This document shows positions 24,754 through 35,317 of a stretch of 64,000 nt of DNA, piece after piece. The translations under genes and the position numbers were made by a program. The stretch lies in assembly GCA_905221605.1 (NCBI GenBank), contig CAJNDS010002735.1:1-64000 (forward strand), in the 5' to 3' direction. Position 1 is the first letter of the stretch. Every line of letters starts with the position of its first letter. The notes below the pieces were generated by a model. That model saw nothing but the letters and a program-made list of their open reading frames with translations, made no database searches and had not been told where the DNA came from. The DNA comes from Symbiodinium natans (taxonomy: Eukaryota; Sar; Dinophyceae; Suessiales; Symbiodiniaceae).

Positions 24754-25353
24754 GTTGAGCGACTTCAGATCCAAGACTAGCAGGAGCTTCGATCCAAAAC
24801 TGTCGAGAAGAGAGCGGGCGACTCTATATAGCTAGTATCCGGCTAGTCTCCGACCCGTCTCGGGGAGGCGGGACGTGCGACCGCATTACTCCATTGGGGA
24901 GGCAAGCGCAGACGCCGTGAAGACTCTATGGGCCCCCTGCCTCGGCGTCTGCGACCTCGGAGAAGTCTCCTGGCACGTGGGGCGCGTAGCTTTCGGAATG
25001 AGGGGTGAGGGCTGCGGATTCTTCATGGTTCTTCAAGCCCTCGTTGTCTGCTGGATGGGCCACTGACGAAGCGCTAAACCGAAGCTCCAACCCCCAATGC
25101 ACCATGCCCCAAGCCCGAAATCGAATCTGAGACGTTCCCACGCAAAGCGGTCTTCGCTCCTCCTGCATCCTCAGATAACTCGCCATTTCTTACCTGTGGC
25201 ATTCTCTCCCGTGAAGGGTAGCTTGTAGAGTCCCGTCTGTCTGTAACTTAGGCGTAAGCCCGTAACCCTAAGGCTGAAGGCTTGAACCCTAGAAACCCCT
25301 ACAGGCAAGGAAGACTGGAACCCGGACTCCCCAACCCTAAGCCCCTAAACCCA

Positions 25354-25387
<34 letters not shown>

Positions 25388-26787
25388 CCCACCCTTACAG
25401 TAGCGCCTCAGCACATGGCTTGCAGGAGGAAGCCTCAAACCCATCCTGGGGGGGGGCAACCTCGTACCTGGGCTGTGGCTAAGATGTCTGGCAGGCAGGG
25501 CTCTGTCAGTGCAGGATTTGGGGATCGAGGGGGTCTACAGTCATTTCGATCCTGCGTCTAAGAGTCCCAAGCACTGCGCGCAAAGCAGAGTCTCCCAAGA
25601 GCCCGGCTGCGCCCTCGAAGGCACGTCCGAACAAATGATCGATCGTGAAGGTCGTGAACCGCACAGTTCGTACTTAGAACTGCACCTTGTTGCAGAGTTT
25701 GTGCGGAACTCCAGAGTCCTGAATGCTTCTTCGAGGCGAATCCCATGCTTCTCTGTCCTCGACTCTCCTGTGCTCATTGCTCACCCCCTAGCGCTTCGAA
25801 TCTGGCAACGTGCCTACAGGGGCTCGAGCCCGAAGTCGCGCGAAGGCTCGCTGCATTTGAGTGACTTCGGGCAGGAGGCTCTTCGGGTAAGGGTTCAGGG
25901 GGCAAGGCCAAAACGCGCAGACATGAAAGCTCTCGAGCTACCCCCATCTTTTCATGAGGCATTAGCTAGTCACCTGGCAAAGCCCGACTCGGGTCCAGCG
26001 AAGCGACCTGCAGGAAAGCAGGTCTTGGGCGCACTTGGGCGCTACAGGGTTCCTGCGGGGCCAGATGGGGCCCCAGGCCAGACTGCCACGATAGAAGGCT
26101 TGGGAGGCTTTCGAGTAGCTTTCACTTCTAACACTAACCCCGGGTAGACCCAGGGACGGCCCTGAAAAACTTAATCCCAAGAACATCTGAAGCCCAAAAG
26201 TCCCGAACATCCCAAGTCCCAACCTGAACCATACCTCCCACCACCTCCCGATGTCCACAAATCACAGGAACCTAGCAGACTGGGAAGGAACAGAACTGCT
26301 AGCGGTTCTGTTGGCATCTGAAGACCTCTCGGTTTAGGGTTCTTAGGGTTTAGGGTTTAGGGTTTAGGGTTTAGGGTTTAGGGTTTAGGGTTTAGGGTTT
26401 AGGGTTTAGGGTTTAGGGTTTAGGGTTTAGGGTTTAGGGTTTAGGGTTTAGGGTTTAGGGTTTAGGGCGGGCTAGTTTAGGGTTTGACCCCTCGACAACT
26501 AAGCCCTGCAACTCCAGTTGACTCCAGGAACGAACCCGATCGGCACCTCGCACGCGAGGGGCCAGCCTGGCGGGAGGCAGGCTGTTGGGGGGTTTCCGAA
26601 ATTCGGGGTGCCTTATTGGGGGCCCGTGTCATGAGGGAATCCTACTATTTGGGCGTCTTTTTTGGGGGCTCTATTATTTTCGTAAACCCCCCCATGTTGA
26701 GGCTTTGGATGGTGAAGAGCCCTCCAAATCAACATCAGACCCTGTGCTTTCCAGAGGGCAAGTGGCTGCTTCTGGCTCATCCATTCT

Positions 26788-26843
<56 letters not shown>

Positions 26844-27955
26844 GCACGCATAGCCCCCCCCGAAAGGAAGGCCGCCCCGAGGGGCGCGTGATGTCCGAGG
26901 GTCCGTCTGATCGGAAGGCCCGCGGTTTTCGCGGTCCGATAAAAATATCACAGGAATGTGGTGCCCCTCATGTCAACCGAAGAACGAGCTCCAAGGGACC
27001 TGAAACCTTCAAGTCAAACCCCCCCCTTCACCCCTATTGTTGAGGTTTCCCACTCTGTACTTCCTGTGTCGTCTACTGTACGTGCCTGGCGCCGGGGGTT
27101 GTGGCTTTCCTCGATGTAAACCGGGAGTACAGGACAGGACAAGGGTGTTATTCCATGCCTATCACATTTGAGGTCCCCCACTCTGTGCCCCCCTTTATGG
27201 CCGGCGTTGTTGCATTACTCTAATCGCTGCTCGCCCCCTCATGTGTTCTTCTTCTTCTCGAGTCGTGATCTTGTAGAGGGGAATCGCGGCGTTGTAGTGC
27301 CCCATATGCCCTCGTTCTCTTTTCTTCTGACGTGTTACTTCTCGGTGAGGAGAATTCCTCTGTAGGTTCGCCTTGCCCTTGCCCTCCAGGACTGGTGTGG
27401 TGGTGGTGTGATGGTGGGTGCGGTGGGTGTTGTGCATCGTCGGTGGTGTTGGTGTGTGGTTCGAGTGGTGGGGGGTGCCAGGGGAGGGTGTTCGGTGTGG
27501 GTATTTCGTCCGGGGTGTCTCCCCCTGTTTGTGTGTCAATAAGGTAGATGGGCTCCCCCCATCTGTGGGTTAGCCATTCATCGAGTGCTTGCATGGCTTG
27601 GGTGGCCATGACCGCCTCTTGCTGGATCAGGAATGGGACCAGCTGTGCGAGTATCTGGCGTGCTCGGACGATGTGCTCATCGTGGGTTAGTGGTGGTGGT
27701 TGTTGTGGTCTGTTTGTGTTGTCTTCCACCCCTCCTCTGCTAAGTTTCAGGACATCTGCTGGGTGGGTGGCTTGTTGCTGTGCTGGTGTTGTGTGGGTGG
27801 TGGACGCGTGTGGTGGCGTGGGGTCCCCTTGAGGGTTTGCGTGGGGTTGGGTTGGTGGCTGGGACCACTGGGGTGCTTCGACGACGGCTTGGTGTGCATC
27901 TCGTGCCTGTTGTGTATGGGTGAGTATTTCCCTGAACTCTCTCTCTCTCTCTCTC
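26788..27955. mobile_element. insertion of ~1.15 kb in a (CT)n tract, filled relative to 14787
   Basis: The left flank block has TCCATTCTGAACTCTCTCTT followed directly by the sequence that in the right block comes after 27955. In the right block TGAACTCTCTCTC occurs on both sides of the insert, as a target duplication within (CT)n would. The insert starts TGCACGCATAGCCCCCC; a related sequence (CGCACGCTTGGCCCCCC, then GGGGCGCGCGATGTCC) stands beside a CT tract at 38852. Family unknown; no transposase or reverse transcriptase seen, so probably non-autonomous or truncated. Confidence 0.55.
27220..27936 (-). CDS. open frame inside the CT-tract insertion, unknown
   Basis: A stop-free minus-strand frame of about 240 codons fills the right part of the insert. 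It has Pro/His/Thr-rich ends and a central helix-like part (RARQILAQLVPFLIQQEAVM...QALDEWLTHRWGEPIYLI). It lacks an early ATG, and its first codons come from the (GA)n tract. It may be a fragment of an element-encoded protein. No family recognised. Confidence 0.3.
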   Translation of the reverse strand, partial: FREILTHTQQARDAHQAVVEAPQWSQPPTQPHANPQGDPTPPHASTTHTTPAQQQATHPADVLKLSRGGVEDNTNRPQQPPPLTHDEHIVRARQILAQLVPFLIQQEAVMATQAMQALDEWLTHRWGEPIYLIDTQTGGDTPDEIPTPNTLPWHPPPLEPHTNTTDDAQHPPHPPSHHHHTSPGGQGQGEPTEEFSSPRSNTSEEKRTRAYGALQRRDSPLQDHDSRRRRTHEGASSD

Positions 27956-28397
27956 TTCGTAACCAACTACTAAACCCTAAACCCTAAACCATCAAAACCC
28001 TGAACCCTTCTCTCCCAAAAACCATTGCAAGCCCTTCGGCGCCTTTGACGCCGCGGACGAGGATGGCCCGGGCATTGCCCTCGGGCTCCTCGACCCTTCA
28101 GTTGGTGGTGGTGGGAAGTGGCGGGCTTTTAAAGGTTCTGCCTTTTCGAGGTTTTGAGGCTCGAGGTGCAATCTGGGGCCTGGGGGGAATACCAGGCTTG
28201 GATGCCAAGGGGTCCTGGGGTTGTGGATTCGGATTGCAGGAGCAGTTTCTGCCAGACACCACTAAAACAGTCACCCTCAAGCAAGCCCTGAACTCCGAGT
28301 GCTGCACCTGCGGTACTCCACAAACTCGCCCTGCGTGAGGTACCTGGAACGAATGCCAGAACCCCAAACCCTAAACCCTAAACACTGAACCCTAAAC

Positions 28398-28481
28398 CCT
28401 TGAATGTGGCGGGATGCGGAGGATGTCGGTAGCACGTTGAATGGACTGCTCGAAAGCATTCCAGTCTGATTTCAAGCTCCA
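28398..28481 (-). CDS. candidate exon, 28 codons
   Basis: The minus strand has acceptor TAATACCACAG, then exactly 28 codons (phase 0) with WSLKSDWNAFEQSIQRATDI, then donor GTTTAGGG. Both neighbouring introns begin or end in CCCTAA/TTTAGGG sequence. One of the clearest cases of a repeat unit forming the splice donor. No family recognised. Confidence 0.55.
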
Positions 28482-28529
28482 CTGTGGTATTAGGGTTCAG
28501 GGCTCCAGAACTCATGATGCGCACAGTGA

Positions 28530-28625
28530 GGGTTTAGGGTTTAGGGTTTAGGGTTTAGGGTTTAGGGTTTAGGGTTTAGGGTTTAGGGTTTAGGGTTTAG
28601 GGTTTAGGGTTTAGGGTTTAGGGCA
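28530..28625. repeat. interstitial TTTAGGG array
   Basis: Thirteen or so perfect units. A second array at 28712-28800 contains a homogeneous core of TTTGGGG units flanked by TTTAGGG. Confidence 0.9.
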
Positions 28626-30196
28626 TAACATGGTTTCCCATTCATTCAGGTTGGGCGACTCTGGGATGTGGGAGTTGAGCCGTGGGCATGGGCTACATCA
28701 AAGCAGCAAGAAGGGTTTAGGGTTTAGGGTTTGGGGTTTGGGGTTTGGGGTTTGGGGTTTAGGGTTTAGGGTTTAGGGTTTAGGGTTTAGGGTTTAGGGT
28801 TTTCGAGCGAAGGCACTTCGAGGCCATGTCAAATTTTGTAACCCCATAGCTGCCAAGGAGCTTTGATTGTGGATGCACATTCGCGCCCGTCGTCAAGGCA
28901 GCGGAGACCACATTGACAGCAGCCTTGTCGGTGTAGTCAACGACTTGACCACACCTCCCAGATCACAAGCGATGCTGAGCTTGGCGGCTTTTTGAGGCAA
29001 CAAGAGCAGACAGCGCAGAAACCACAAGAGTACGATGAACAGCAAGGGGATCCTGACACTGACCCTGCCAAAGCACATGTTGCAAACTCGATGAATTCCC
29101 GTAGACGCCTTACTTCCCCGATGCTTGGCTCAGTTTGCATTTCATGATTTTGGCGCAAGGCATGCACTACACTGTCCTGCGTCATGCAGCCCGGTCCAGT
29201 GCTCGAGGATTGAGGATCACGTAATGAGCAGCTGCGTATCTGTTGAGCTCTTCTTGCCCGAACCCATTCTGACCCAGCCCAACCTGCCTAAACGAACCCA
29301 CGGCATCTACACTTCCAGCGTCTGAACCCCCAAGCCCTGCGTTTAAGCTTCGCACCTCCTACTAGGCATCCCCTCCTCATACAGCGCACAGACGGATGAG
29401 GAACCTAACTCAGCTTCTGGATCCCAAAAAACCCTGAAGCCCCTGGAAGCCTTATGCCTAGAAGTGTGTGTTCCTCGGCTCCCCCTGAGGAGAGGGCCCA
29501 TGCACCCGATCCCACCATTGGCACCATGCCTTGGGCCCCCTAAAACCCCAAAAGGGTCCAGGGCTTTGGATGGGTCAACGAAGAAGAGGTACGAGCACTG
29601 GCCCTGCACCCTCCATGAGCCTGGCTTGGGTAACCTCGCAAAGATCTGGTCTATCGGATTCCAATTTTGAAACCATGGCTCGCGAGGCAAGGTTTTCCGG
29701 GAGGGAGTTGGAGTCAGGGCCTTCGAGGCTCAGGGCTTCTGGGGTGTTCAAATTTCGGCCTCCAGGTTATATAGGGTTTAGGGTTTAGGGTTTAGGGTAT
29801 GGGGCTTCGGGCTTCGGGCGCGCGATGTGCGCGACAAGAGGGCAGGAATGCGATCACGAGTGGAAGGAGCAAGGCCTGCCCGCACCCCACTGCGAACCCA
29901 ACTGGACCACTTACACCTCCCAGGTTGCACGAGGGGGCCAAGAAACCTTAAGCCACAACGCAAACTCAACAAAACCCTGGACACACAGGGGTCCCTGGCG
30001 ACCCGTGCGGGTCCCAACTCACCTACCATCTGCATCTCCTCCTGGCCAGGAGGTCTGGGTTAAAGGGCTTGGGGGGCAAACCGGAGAAGGGATAACCCTA
30101 AAACCCTGAAACCCGAGCACAAAAACCCTAAAACCCTAAAAACCTAAACACCTAAAACCCTAAAACCCTAAAACCCTAAACCCTAAACCCCCTAAC

Positions 30197-30270
30197 CCCA
30201 ACGAGGGATCCTGGTAGGGCTCCACGTGCCAGGCCGCAAATTCAGGGCCATCCCGAGCAGGACCCAGCAC
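30197..30270 (-). CDS. candidate exon
   Basis: The minus strand has acceptor GCACCTCAG, then 74 bp reading VLGPARDGPEFAAWHVEPYQ, then donor GTTAGGGG. The intron on the 5' side is TTTGGGG/CCCCAAA rich. No family recognised. Confidence 0.5.
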
Positions 30271-30582
30271 CTGAGGTGCTTTTGGGGAGTTTTGGAGTTT
30301 TGGGGTTTTGGGGGTTTGGGGACTTTGGGGGTTTTGGGGTTTTTAGGGTCTGGGGTTTTGGGGTTTGGGGGTTTTGGGGTTTCGGGGTTTGGGGGTTTGA
30401 GGGTTTGGGGCACCGGCCGTATCACACTTACAAGAGTTGAACAACCGAAGTGTTCTACAAACAAATGCACATGAGCTTTCTCTAGGGGCAGAAGAATCCG
30501 AGAAGCACACGGAACTCCCTAAACTCTCAAAACCCGAACCCTACACCCTAAACCCCAAAACCCCAAAACCTAAACCCGAAAA

Positions 30583-30705
30583 CTAAACCCTAAACCCCTA
30601 AACCCCTAAACCCCTAAACCCCTAAACCCCTAAACCCCTAAACCCCTAAACCCCTAAACCCCTAAACCCCTAAACCCCTAAACCCTAAACCCTAAACCCG
30701 AAACC
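30583..30705. repeat. array of CCCCTAAA (TTTAGGGG) and CCCTAAA units
   Basis: A homogeneous run of the octamer CCCCTAAA, flanked by heptamer CCCTAAA units: the same octamer variant as at 8.1-8.6 kb but in the opposite orientation. Confidence 0.85.
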
Positions 30706-30932
30706 CTCCACCCCACAAGCCCAAGAGCCCAAAACCCGACCTCGGGGAAGCGGACCGCCAGCGACTCGTGAGTCGGCTCCTGGTATCCACTTCCGGGGGG
30801 TTGCTTTTTTCAGAGGGTGGTGGCAGGCTCGGAAACCGCAAGCAGACACCCTAAACCCTAAACCCTAAACCCTAAACCCTATAAATCTGAACCCCCAAGT
30901 CCCTAACCCCCCCCCCCCCCCCTCGCTCCCGC

Positions 30933-31056
30933 CTCGAGCTTGTCGTTGAGGTACTGACACTTGGTCTCGGTCGGAGCATCCTCCCGGCTTGGGAAGCGCT
31001 CTGTTTCGATTGCGCACTTCTTTTTTGGGGAAACCTCCCATTCAGGTAGAAGGGAG
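30933..31056 (-). CDS. candidate exon, charged
   Basis: The minus strand has acceptor GAGTCTTCAG, then 124 bp open, containing KKKCAIETERFPSREDAPTE and QYLNDKLEAGAR, then a GC donor. Highly charged, soluble-looking sequence. The QYL-x-D-x-L-x-AG motif resembles the end of the upstream exon at 31184-31254, hinting at a repeated motif in the protein. Confidence 0.5.
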
Positions 31057-31183
31057 CTGAAGACTCCCGCCCCCACCAAACCCTAAACCCTAAACCCTCA
31101 ACCCTAAACCCCTAAACCCGAATCCCCTTATTCCCCTAAACCCCTAAACCCTACCTTTAAAAGGGGCTTCGGGGCTTTGGATC

Positions 31184-31254
31184 TCAAGGCAAAGCTCCCT
31201 CCACCCCCGCCTTCAACAGCTGATTCAGGTCTTCCAGGTACTGCTCTTTCTGGC
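31184..31254 (-). CDS. candidate exon
   Basis: The minus strand has AAAG acceptor shortly after a CCCTAAA array, then 71 bp with QKEQYLEDLNQLLKAGVEGA, ending at a TGA or spliced earlier at a GC donor (AAG|GCGGGG). Helical and charged; resembles part of the exon at 30933-31056. Confidence 0.5.
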
Positions 31255-31262
31255 CTTTCACT

Positions 31263-31463
31263 TAGGGTTTAGGGTTTAGGGTTTAGGGTTTAGCGTTGAG
31301 GGTTTAGGGTTTAGGGTTTAGGGTTTAGGGTTTAGGGTTTAGGGTTTGGGGTTTGGGGTTTGGGGTTTGGGGTTTGGGGTTTAGGGTTTAGGGTTTAGGG
31401 TTTAGGGTTTTTAGGGTTTAGGGTTTAGGGTTTAGGGTTTAGGGTTTAGGGTTTAGGGGTAGG
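31263..31463. repeat. interstitial TTTAGGG array with TTTGGGG core
   Basis: TTTAGGG units flank five consecutive TTTGGGG units (31345-31380). It lies in the putative intron 5' of the exon at 31184-31254. Confidence 0.9.
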
Positions 31464-31544
31464 GAATAAGAGAATGAGGTACCCTATATACTCCCGTAAA
31501 GGGTATAAAGAAGGGGGATAGAGGGTACCTCATTCTCTCATTCC
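31464..31544. repeat. hairpin element (inverted repeat)
   Basis: GAGAATGAGGTACCCTAT and its inverted copy ATAGAGGGTACCTCATTCTC enclose a short loop. The right arm recurs at 38200-38226 (GGGTACCTCATTCCCTCATT). A small non-coding inverted-repeat family, possibly a MITE or introner-like element. Confidence 0.6.
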
Positions 31545-31731
31545 GTACTAACCAACAGTAAGTTCACACTTCAACTCTGGAGGGGGTGAAGGGACCGGGT
31601 TTACGAACATCCGGTCGCGGAATCGCACAGCGGCGGCACCTGTTGGAGCTCAAACGCGCAATCGAAAGCCCTAGGGGGACCTGGATATAGACCCTCTGAA
31701 TAAGGTCCCTGTTTAAGAGAGCCAGAAAGGG

Positions 31732-31883
31732 TCAAGAAGGGGTAGCCTTTGAAGGGTTTTTTCTTATAGCAACATCCGAGCCTTCTTGCATCACAAACCC
31801 CCGGTCTTCAACACCCAGTGCTAGCAGGGTCGGAAGGGCGGAGGGCCCAGGATCTCTGAGTGGGGAAGCCACAAATTCCCAGG
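31732..31883 (-). CDS. candidate exon, possibly terminal
   Basis: The minus strand has acceptor TTCCGCAG, then 152 bp open to TGA at 31732, including PLRDPGPSALPTLLALGVED and RGFVMQEGSDVA. It could be a final exon or be spliced earlier. No family recognised. Confidence 0.4.
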
Positions 31884-32171
31884 CTGCGGAAATTCTCCAA
31901 GGGGGGGGGGGGGCTCGGAATTGCCAAGGCCACGGCTGCCATAGATTGCGGCGCCCTCCTGGCATCGCGCGAACCGGGCCATGCAAGCCCTGATCTAGAA
32001 CCCGAGAGGTGACTGGATCCTAAATGATCCACAAACCCTAAACCCCAAACCTTGGCCCTTATCCTAAATATGATTGTTTAGGCTGAATATGATCCTCTTA
32101 GTCTTAAACCCAGTAAGGGAAAATACAAAACATCCCAAGGGCCTACCTAGTAGACCTTCGAGGGATCCTGA

Positions 32172-32267
32172 GCAAGATCCATTGCTTGGCACAGCCTCCA
32201 CCACGTAGCCCATGAGTTTCTGCCGCCGCTCGATGAAGCGCCGCTGCTTTCGCTGATCGTCCTCCTC
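32172..32267 (-). CDS. candidate exon, strongly charged
   Basis: The minus strand has acceptor GAGCTCCCAG, then EEDDQRKQRRFIERRQKLMG and YVVEAVPSNG. A GC donor is possible after the codons GTG GTG GAG, at 32196. Composition is strongly coding-like, with a predicted basic helix. Confidence 0.5.
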
Positions 32268-32388
32268 CTGGGAGCTCCGAGGCTTTAGAGAGGGGTTTGG
32301 GGTTTGGGGTTTGGGGTTTGGGGTTTAGGGTTTAGGGTTTAGGAACGCGACTTATACCCTAAAAACCCTAAACCCTAACCCCAAAAAC

Positions 32389-32515
32389 GTTCTGGGTTTG
32401 TGTTGGCCTTGTGCCGCTTGTGGGGTGCATCCGGCTCTTTGCGCAGGGGCGACTCGGGCAGTGCAGCCCTAAACCCTGGAGCCCTAAACTTTCCACCCGG
32501 AGGGACAAAGTTGAC
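32389..32515 (-). CDS. candidate exon
   Basis: The minus strand has CAAAAG, then 127 bp with ALPESPLRKEPDAPHKRHKA, then donor GTTTTTGGGG. Two TTTAGGG units lie inside the open frame itself (coding FRAPGFRA), suggesting a repeat has entered the coding sequence. No family recognised. Confidence 0.45.
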
Positions 32516-32869
32516 CTTTTGAGAGTCAGGGGATTTCTAGCACCCTCCCATATACAGCAACCCTAAACCCTAAACCCTAAACCCCAAAAAAACCCCCTAT
32601 AAAAGTTTAGTGAACCAACCCAAAGCAAGCCCCTGGCGAACCCTGCACTCAGGCTCCGGCGTCAACCAGCTCGCTTGGGGCGCCCTGAGGGGGGTTGGAT
32701 GTTGGAGATGATCTGGGAGAGGATAAGGGAGCATGTAGGATCAACCTTTTAGTCCCCAAAACCCGCGCAAAACCCCCCCCAAAAGCCCAAACCCCCAAAT
32801 TCCCCAAAAACCCTCAGAACCCCAAAGCCCCCCCCCCCCCCAAAAAAAAGCCTCAAAAAAAAGGCCCCG

Positions 32870-32958
32870 TGGGTCGAGCCTCGGCCCCAGGTTGCGGGAA
32901 GTTGCCGGAGCTGGGGAGCTCAGGCGGTGTGCTCTCGTCCTCCGATTGATGAATCGAG
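32870..32958 (-). CDS. candidate exon
   Basis: The minus strand has CCCCGCAAG, then an open segment with SIHQSEDESTPPELPSSGNF, Ser/Pro/Glu-rich and probably disordered. The 3' end is unsure (GC donor near 32873). Confidence 0.45.
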
Positions 32959-33110
32959 CTTGCGGGGTTTAGGGGTTCAGGGTTGAGGGGATTTATTGTC
33001 TTTTGGGGGGCTGAATGAGTATTTTTGGGGCTTGAGAGGCTCAGTCAGTGGATTAGGGATTTAGGGGTTCGGGGCTTTGAGTTTGGGGGTGCAAGCGCCT
33101 GGGGCAAAGC

Positions 33111-33181
33111 CTCCGTGCCACGAAACCTTGCTGCTAGATGGGGGGCCTCATCGAAATCGTCCGGCCCATCCTTAAAAGGAG
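33111..33181 (-). CDS. candidate exon
   Basis: The minus strand has acceptor CAAATACAG after a telomere-like array, then 71 bp with PFKDGPDDFDEAPHLAARFR, then a possible GC donor after GAG. Acidic and coding-like. Confidence 0.5.
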
Positions 33182-33347
33182 CTGTATTTGGGTTTAGGTT
33201 TTAGGGTTTAGGGTGTAGGGTTTGCGGTTTGGGGTTTGGGGTTTGGGATTGGGATTTGGGTTTTTGGGGGTTTGGGGTTTGTGGTTTGGGGTTCTGAGGT
33301 TTCTGATCTCGCCACATGTCTACAGAGAGCTCGTCGCTACGGCGGAC

Positions 33348-33413
33348 GTAGGGCCGCGGCAACCAGGGCTTGGCCAAGGCCGATCTCATACTCCTCCTGG
33401 CAGACAACCCCGA
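33348..33413 (-). CDS. candidate exon
   Basis: The minus strand has acceptor AAACTCAG, formed at the end of a CCCTAAA array, then 66 bp with GVVCQEEYEIGLGQALVAAA, then donor GTCCGCCG. Another frame on this strand is also open, so the frame is probable only. Confidence 0.4.
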
Positions 33414-34079
33414 CTGAGTTTTAGGGTTTAGGGTTTAGGGTTTAGGGTTTGGGGTTTAGGGTTTAGGGTTTAGGGTTTAGGATTTAGGGTTTAGGGCTTA
33501 GGGCTTAGGGCTTATGGGTTCTGGAAAGACATGAATGAAATCGATGAGTGGCAAAACAGAGACACGATCTGTCGTGCATTCAAACTCCCATTTCCTTCAA
33601 TCTAGGATGTGAAGGAAATGGGCTCAGAGGTGAAGAGTCTGCATCAATTGTGAGCCGTTCAAGCTGTAAAAACCTAGGCCATCTGGAACTGTTGCTGCTT
33701 GCAGTGCAATGGTTGGCTTTTCTTACCATGTGCTGACAGCAGCGAGCAGGCAAGACGTTGGATCAGTGTTTAAGTCCAACGTGCGGACTTGTGCCAAACC
33801 ACATCCTGAATCGTGCAAGTCATCAGAAGCCGCCCCTAAGCCAGGACACCATCATAAACCTACCATAAACATAAACCCCGAATAGACTCAGCCGACTCCT
33901 GTGGAAACAGAACCAGCAGCAGCCCCGGAAACAGCTGCCCAAACCCCCCCCCCACCCCCAACCTGGGAAGCGTCTGGGCGGCTGCGAACTTTGGCGTCCG
34001 CCTGACGCAGGGAAGTGCTCGGAGTTGAGAAGCTTGCGTGCACCGGGGTACTCCGGGCGTGGAACGCGCAACGCGAAGC

Positions 34080-34154
34080 CCTAAGCTCCCAAATCAGAAG
34101 CACCCGATGCCCGCGCGCCATGATAGTGCTGCCGTCGAAGATTGTCGGCTCCGA
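34080..34154 (-). CDS. candidate exon, 25 codons
   Basis: The minus strand has AGTCTGAAG, then exactly 25 codons (phase 0) with SEPTIFDGSTIMARGHRVLL, then a GC donor. The intron on the 5' side contains an (AC)n/(GT)n microsatellite at 34190-34210. No family recognised. Confidence 0.45.
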
Positions 34155-34330
34155 CTTCAGACTTGGTGAACATACAACCAAAAAAGAAACACACACACAC
34201 ACACACACATACAGAATCAGCCCAGAGTCCCCAAAACCTGCAACCCAAAGCAACGCCTAACGCAAACCACGCAGCGAACCTCGAAAATCGCCTCCACCGC
34301 TGCCGGGCGTCCACTTCGGGAGGCCTCATT

Positions 34331-34432
34331 GGGTTTAGGGTTTAGGGTTTAGGGTTTAGGGTTTAGGGTTTAGGGTTTAGGGTTTAGGGTTTAGGGTTTA
34401 GGGTTTAGGGTTTAGGGTTTAGGGTTTAGGGG
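34331..34432. repeat. interstitial TTTAGGG array
   Basis: Fourteen or so perfect heptamers in tandem. Confidence 0.9.
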
Positions 34433-34972
34433 CTCCGAAATCATCCGGACTCCTATCATGGAAGTGACCTACCAGGGGGCCATGAAGTGTCGAGGGTCAG
34501 AGGATCGGAGGTTGTGGTTAGGATCTCGGATCTTGGTGATGAGGGTTTCGGGTTTGCGGGGTTTGGGGGGGTGGCGGAGTGGAAGGGAAAGGTGCCGGAT
34601 TTTGGGGGGATTGGTGCCGGTGAGATGCTTGTTGCTGGTGTCATTGTGGGCCCACCGTACTGTTCCACGCCGTTCCTTCAGTTTAGGGTTTATACAATTC
34701 GGGTTTGGGAATTTTAGGGTGTTCATAACTCATTGATACAATGCTGCTTGCATGGCCAGTGTTTGCTACCTGTAGCTGACGGGAAGTTGCTCGGACATGG
34801 TAGCGATCCCGAGCCCCGCGGGCTCCGAGCCCTGGCACCCTTCCGCCGGCCTCCCCACAGACACTGCAGTTGAGGGTTCCAGGGCTTATATAGGATGTAG
34901 GGTTCAAGGGTTTAGGGTTTAGGGTTTAGGGTTCGAGGGTTTAGGGTTCGAGGGTTGAGGGTGCCTATTTAC

Positions 34973-35176
34973 CTTTGTGGAGGGTTGCTCTTGGCAGGAG
35001 CTGCAGGTGGCGCAGTTGAGCAACAAGGATCTCGGTCTTCACGCCAGTGAGAGCTGGATAGGTGGGCGTTTCCGAAATTAAGGCGCCTGGGGCAGCTTGA
35101 GGAGGCTCAACCTCCTCGGCATCCATCACCTTCCCAAAAGGAACAGGCTCCGCGTCAGGCGCGGCTCGTGGGGCTT
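34973..35176 (-). CDS. candidate exon, 204 bp
   Basis: The minus strand has AACCGAAAG, then 68 codons open, including MDAEEVEPPQAAPGALISET and TEILVAQLRHLQLLPRATLH, then the good donor AAAG|GTAAATAGG. Longest of the small islands in this gene region. The C-terminal helix is compatible with a SAP-like motif but too short to call. Confidence 0.55.
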
Positions 35177-35317
35177 CTTTCGGTTAAGGATTGCGTCACG
35201 GCACATGCACCCATAAAATTTCCTAAGCCCCCAAAGTGGAGATTCGTAGTTGAGGGTTCGGAGGGTTGTTGGGACAAAGATCGAAACTATGCGGGGGAAG
35301 CAAGTGGCTGTGCAGAC

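Larger units (their letters stand above)
15433..25205 (-). repeat. tandem gene array, four units of 2.56-2.58 kb
   Basis: Corresponding points are spaced 2581, 2571 and 2561 bp apart at the 3' ends, and 2582, 2561 and 2561 bp apart at exon 1. Coding and spacer sequences are nearly identical; differences are mostly small indels in intron 2 and the spacer. Units C and D are closest. Each spacer of about 960 bp holds long open frames on both strands that exist only because the copies are near-identical. Such homogenised arrays are a known dinoflagellate gene organisation. Confidence 0.85.
25215..28085. repeat. right flank block, copy of 13240-14893 with an insertion
   Basis: Colinear with the left flank block, beginning with GTAGAG..CCGTCTGTCTG and ending with GACGAGGATGGCCCGGGCAT. 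It contains a poly-C run at 25358-25386, a TTTAGGG array at 26347-26467 placed differently from that of the left block, and the CT-bounded insertion at 26788-27955. A 212-codon plus-strand frame at 25509-26147 is broken in the left copy. Confidence 0.7.

Noticed and set aside
25509-26147. 212-codon plus frame in the right flank block
   Set aside because: The paralogous left block (13.6-14.4 kb) is frame-broken at several places, so the frame is not maintained; only a short part near QMID is shared.
28961-29147. Plus frame with QQEQTAQKPQEYDEQQ and opposite minus frame with EVRRLREFIEFATCALAG
   Set aside because: Both strands look coding; neighbours favour minus but neither was firm enough to list.
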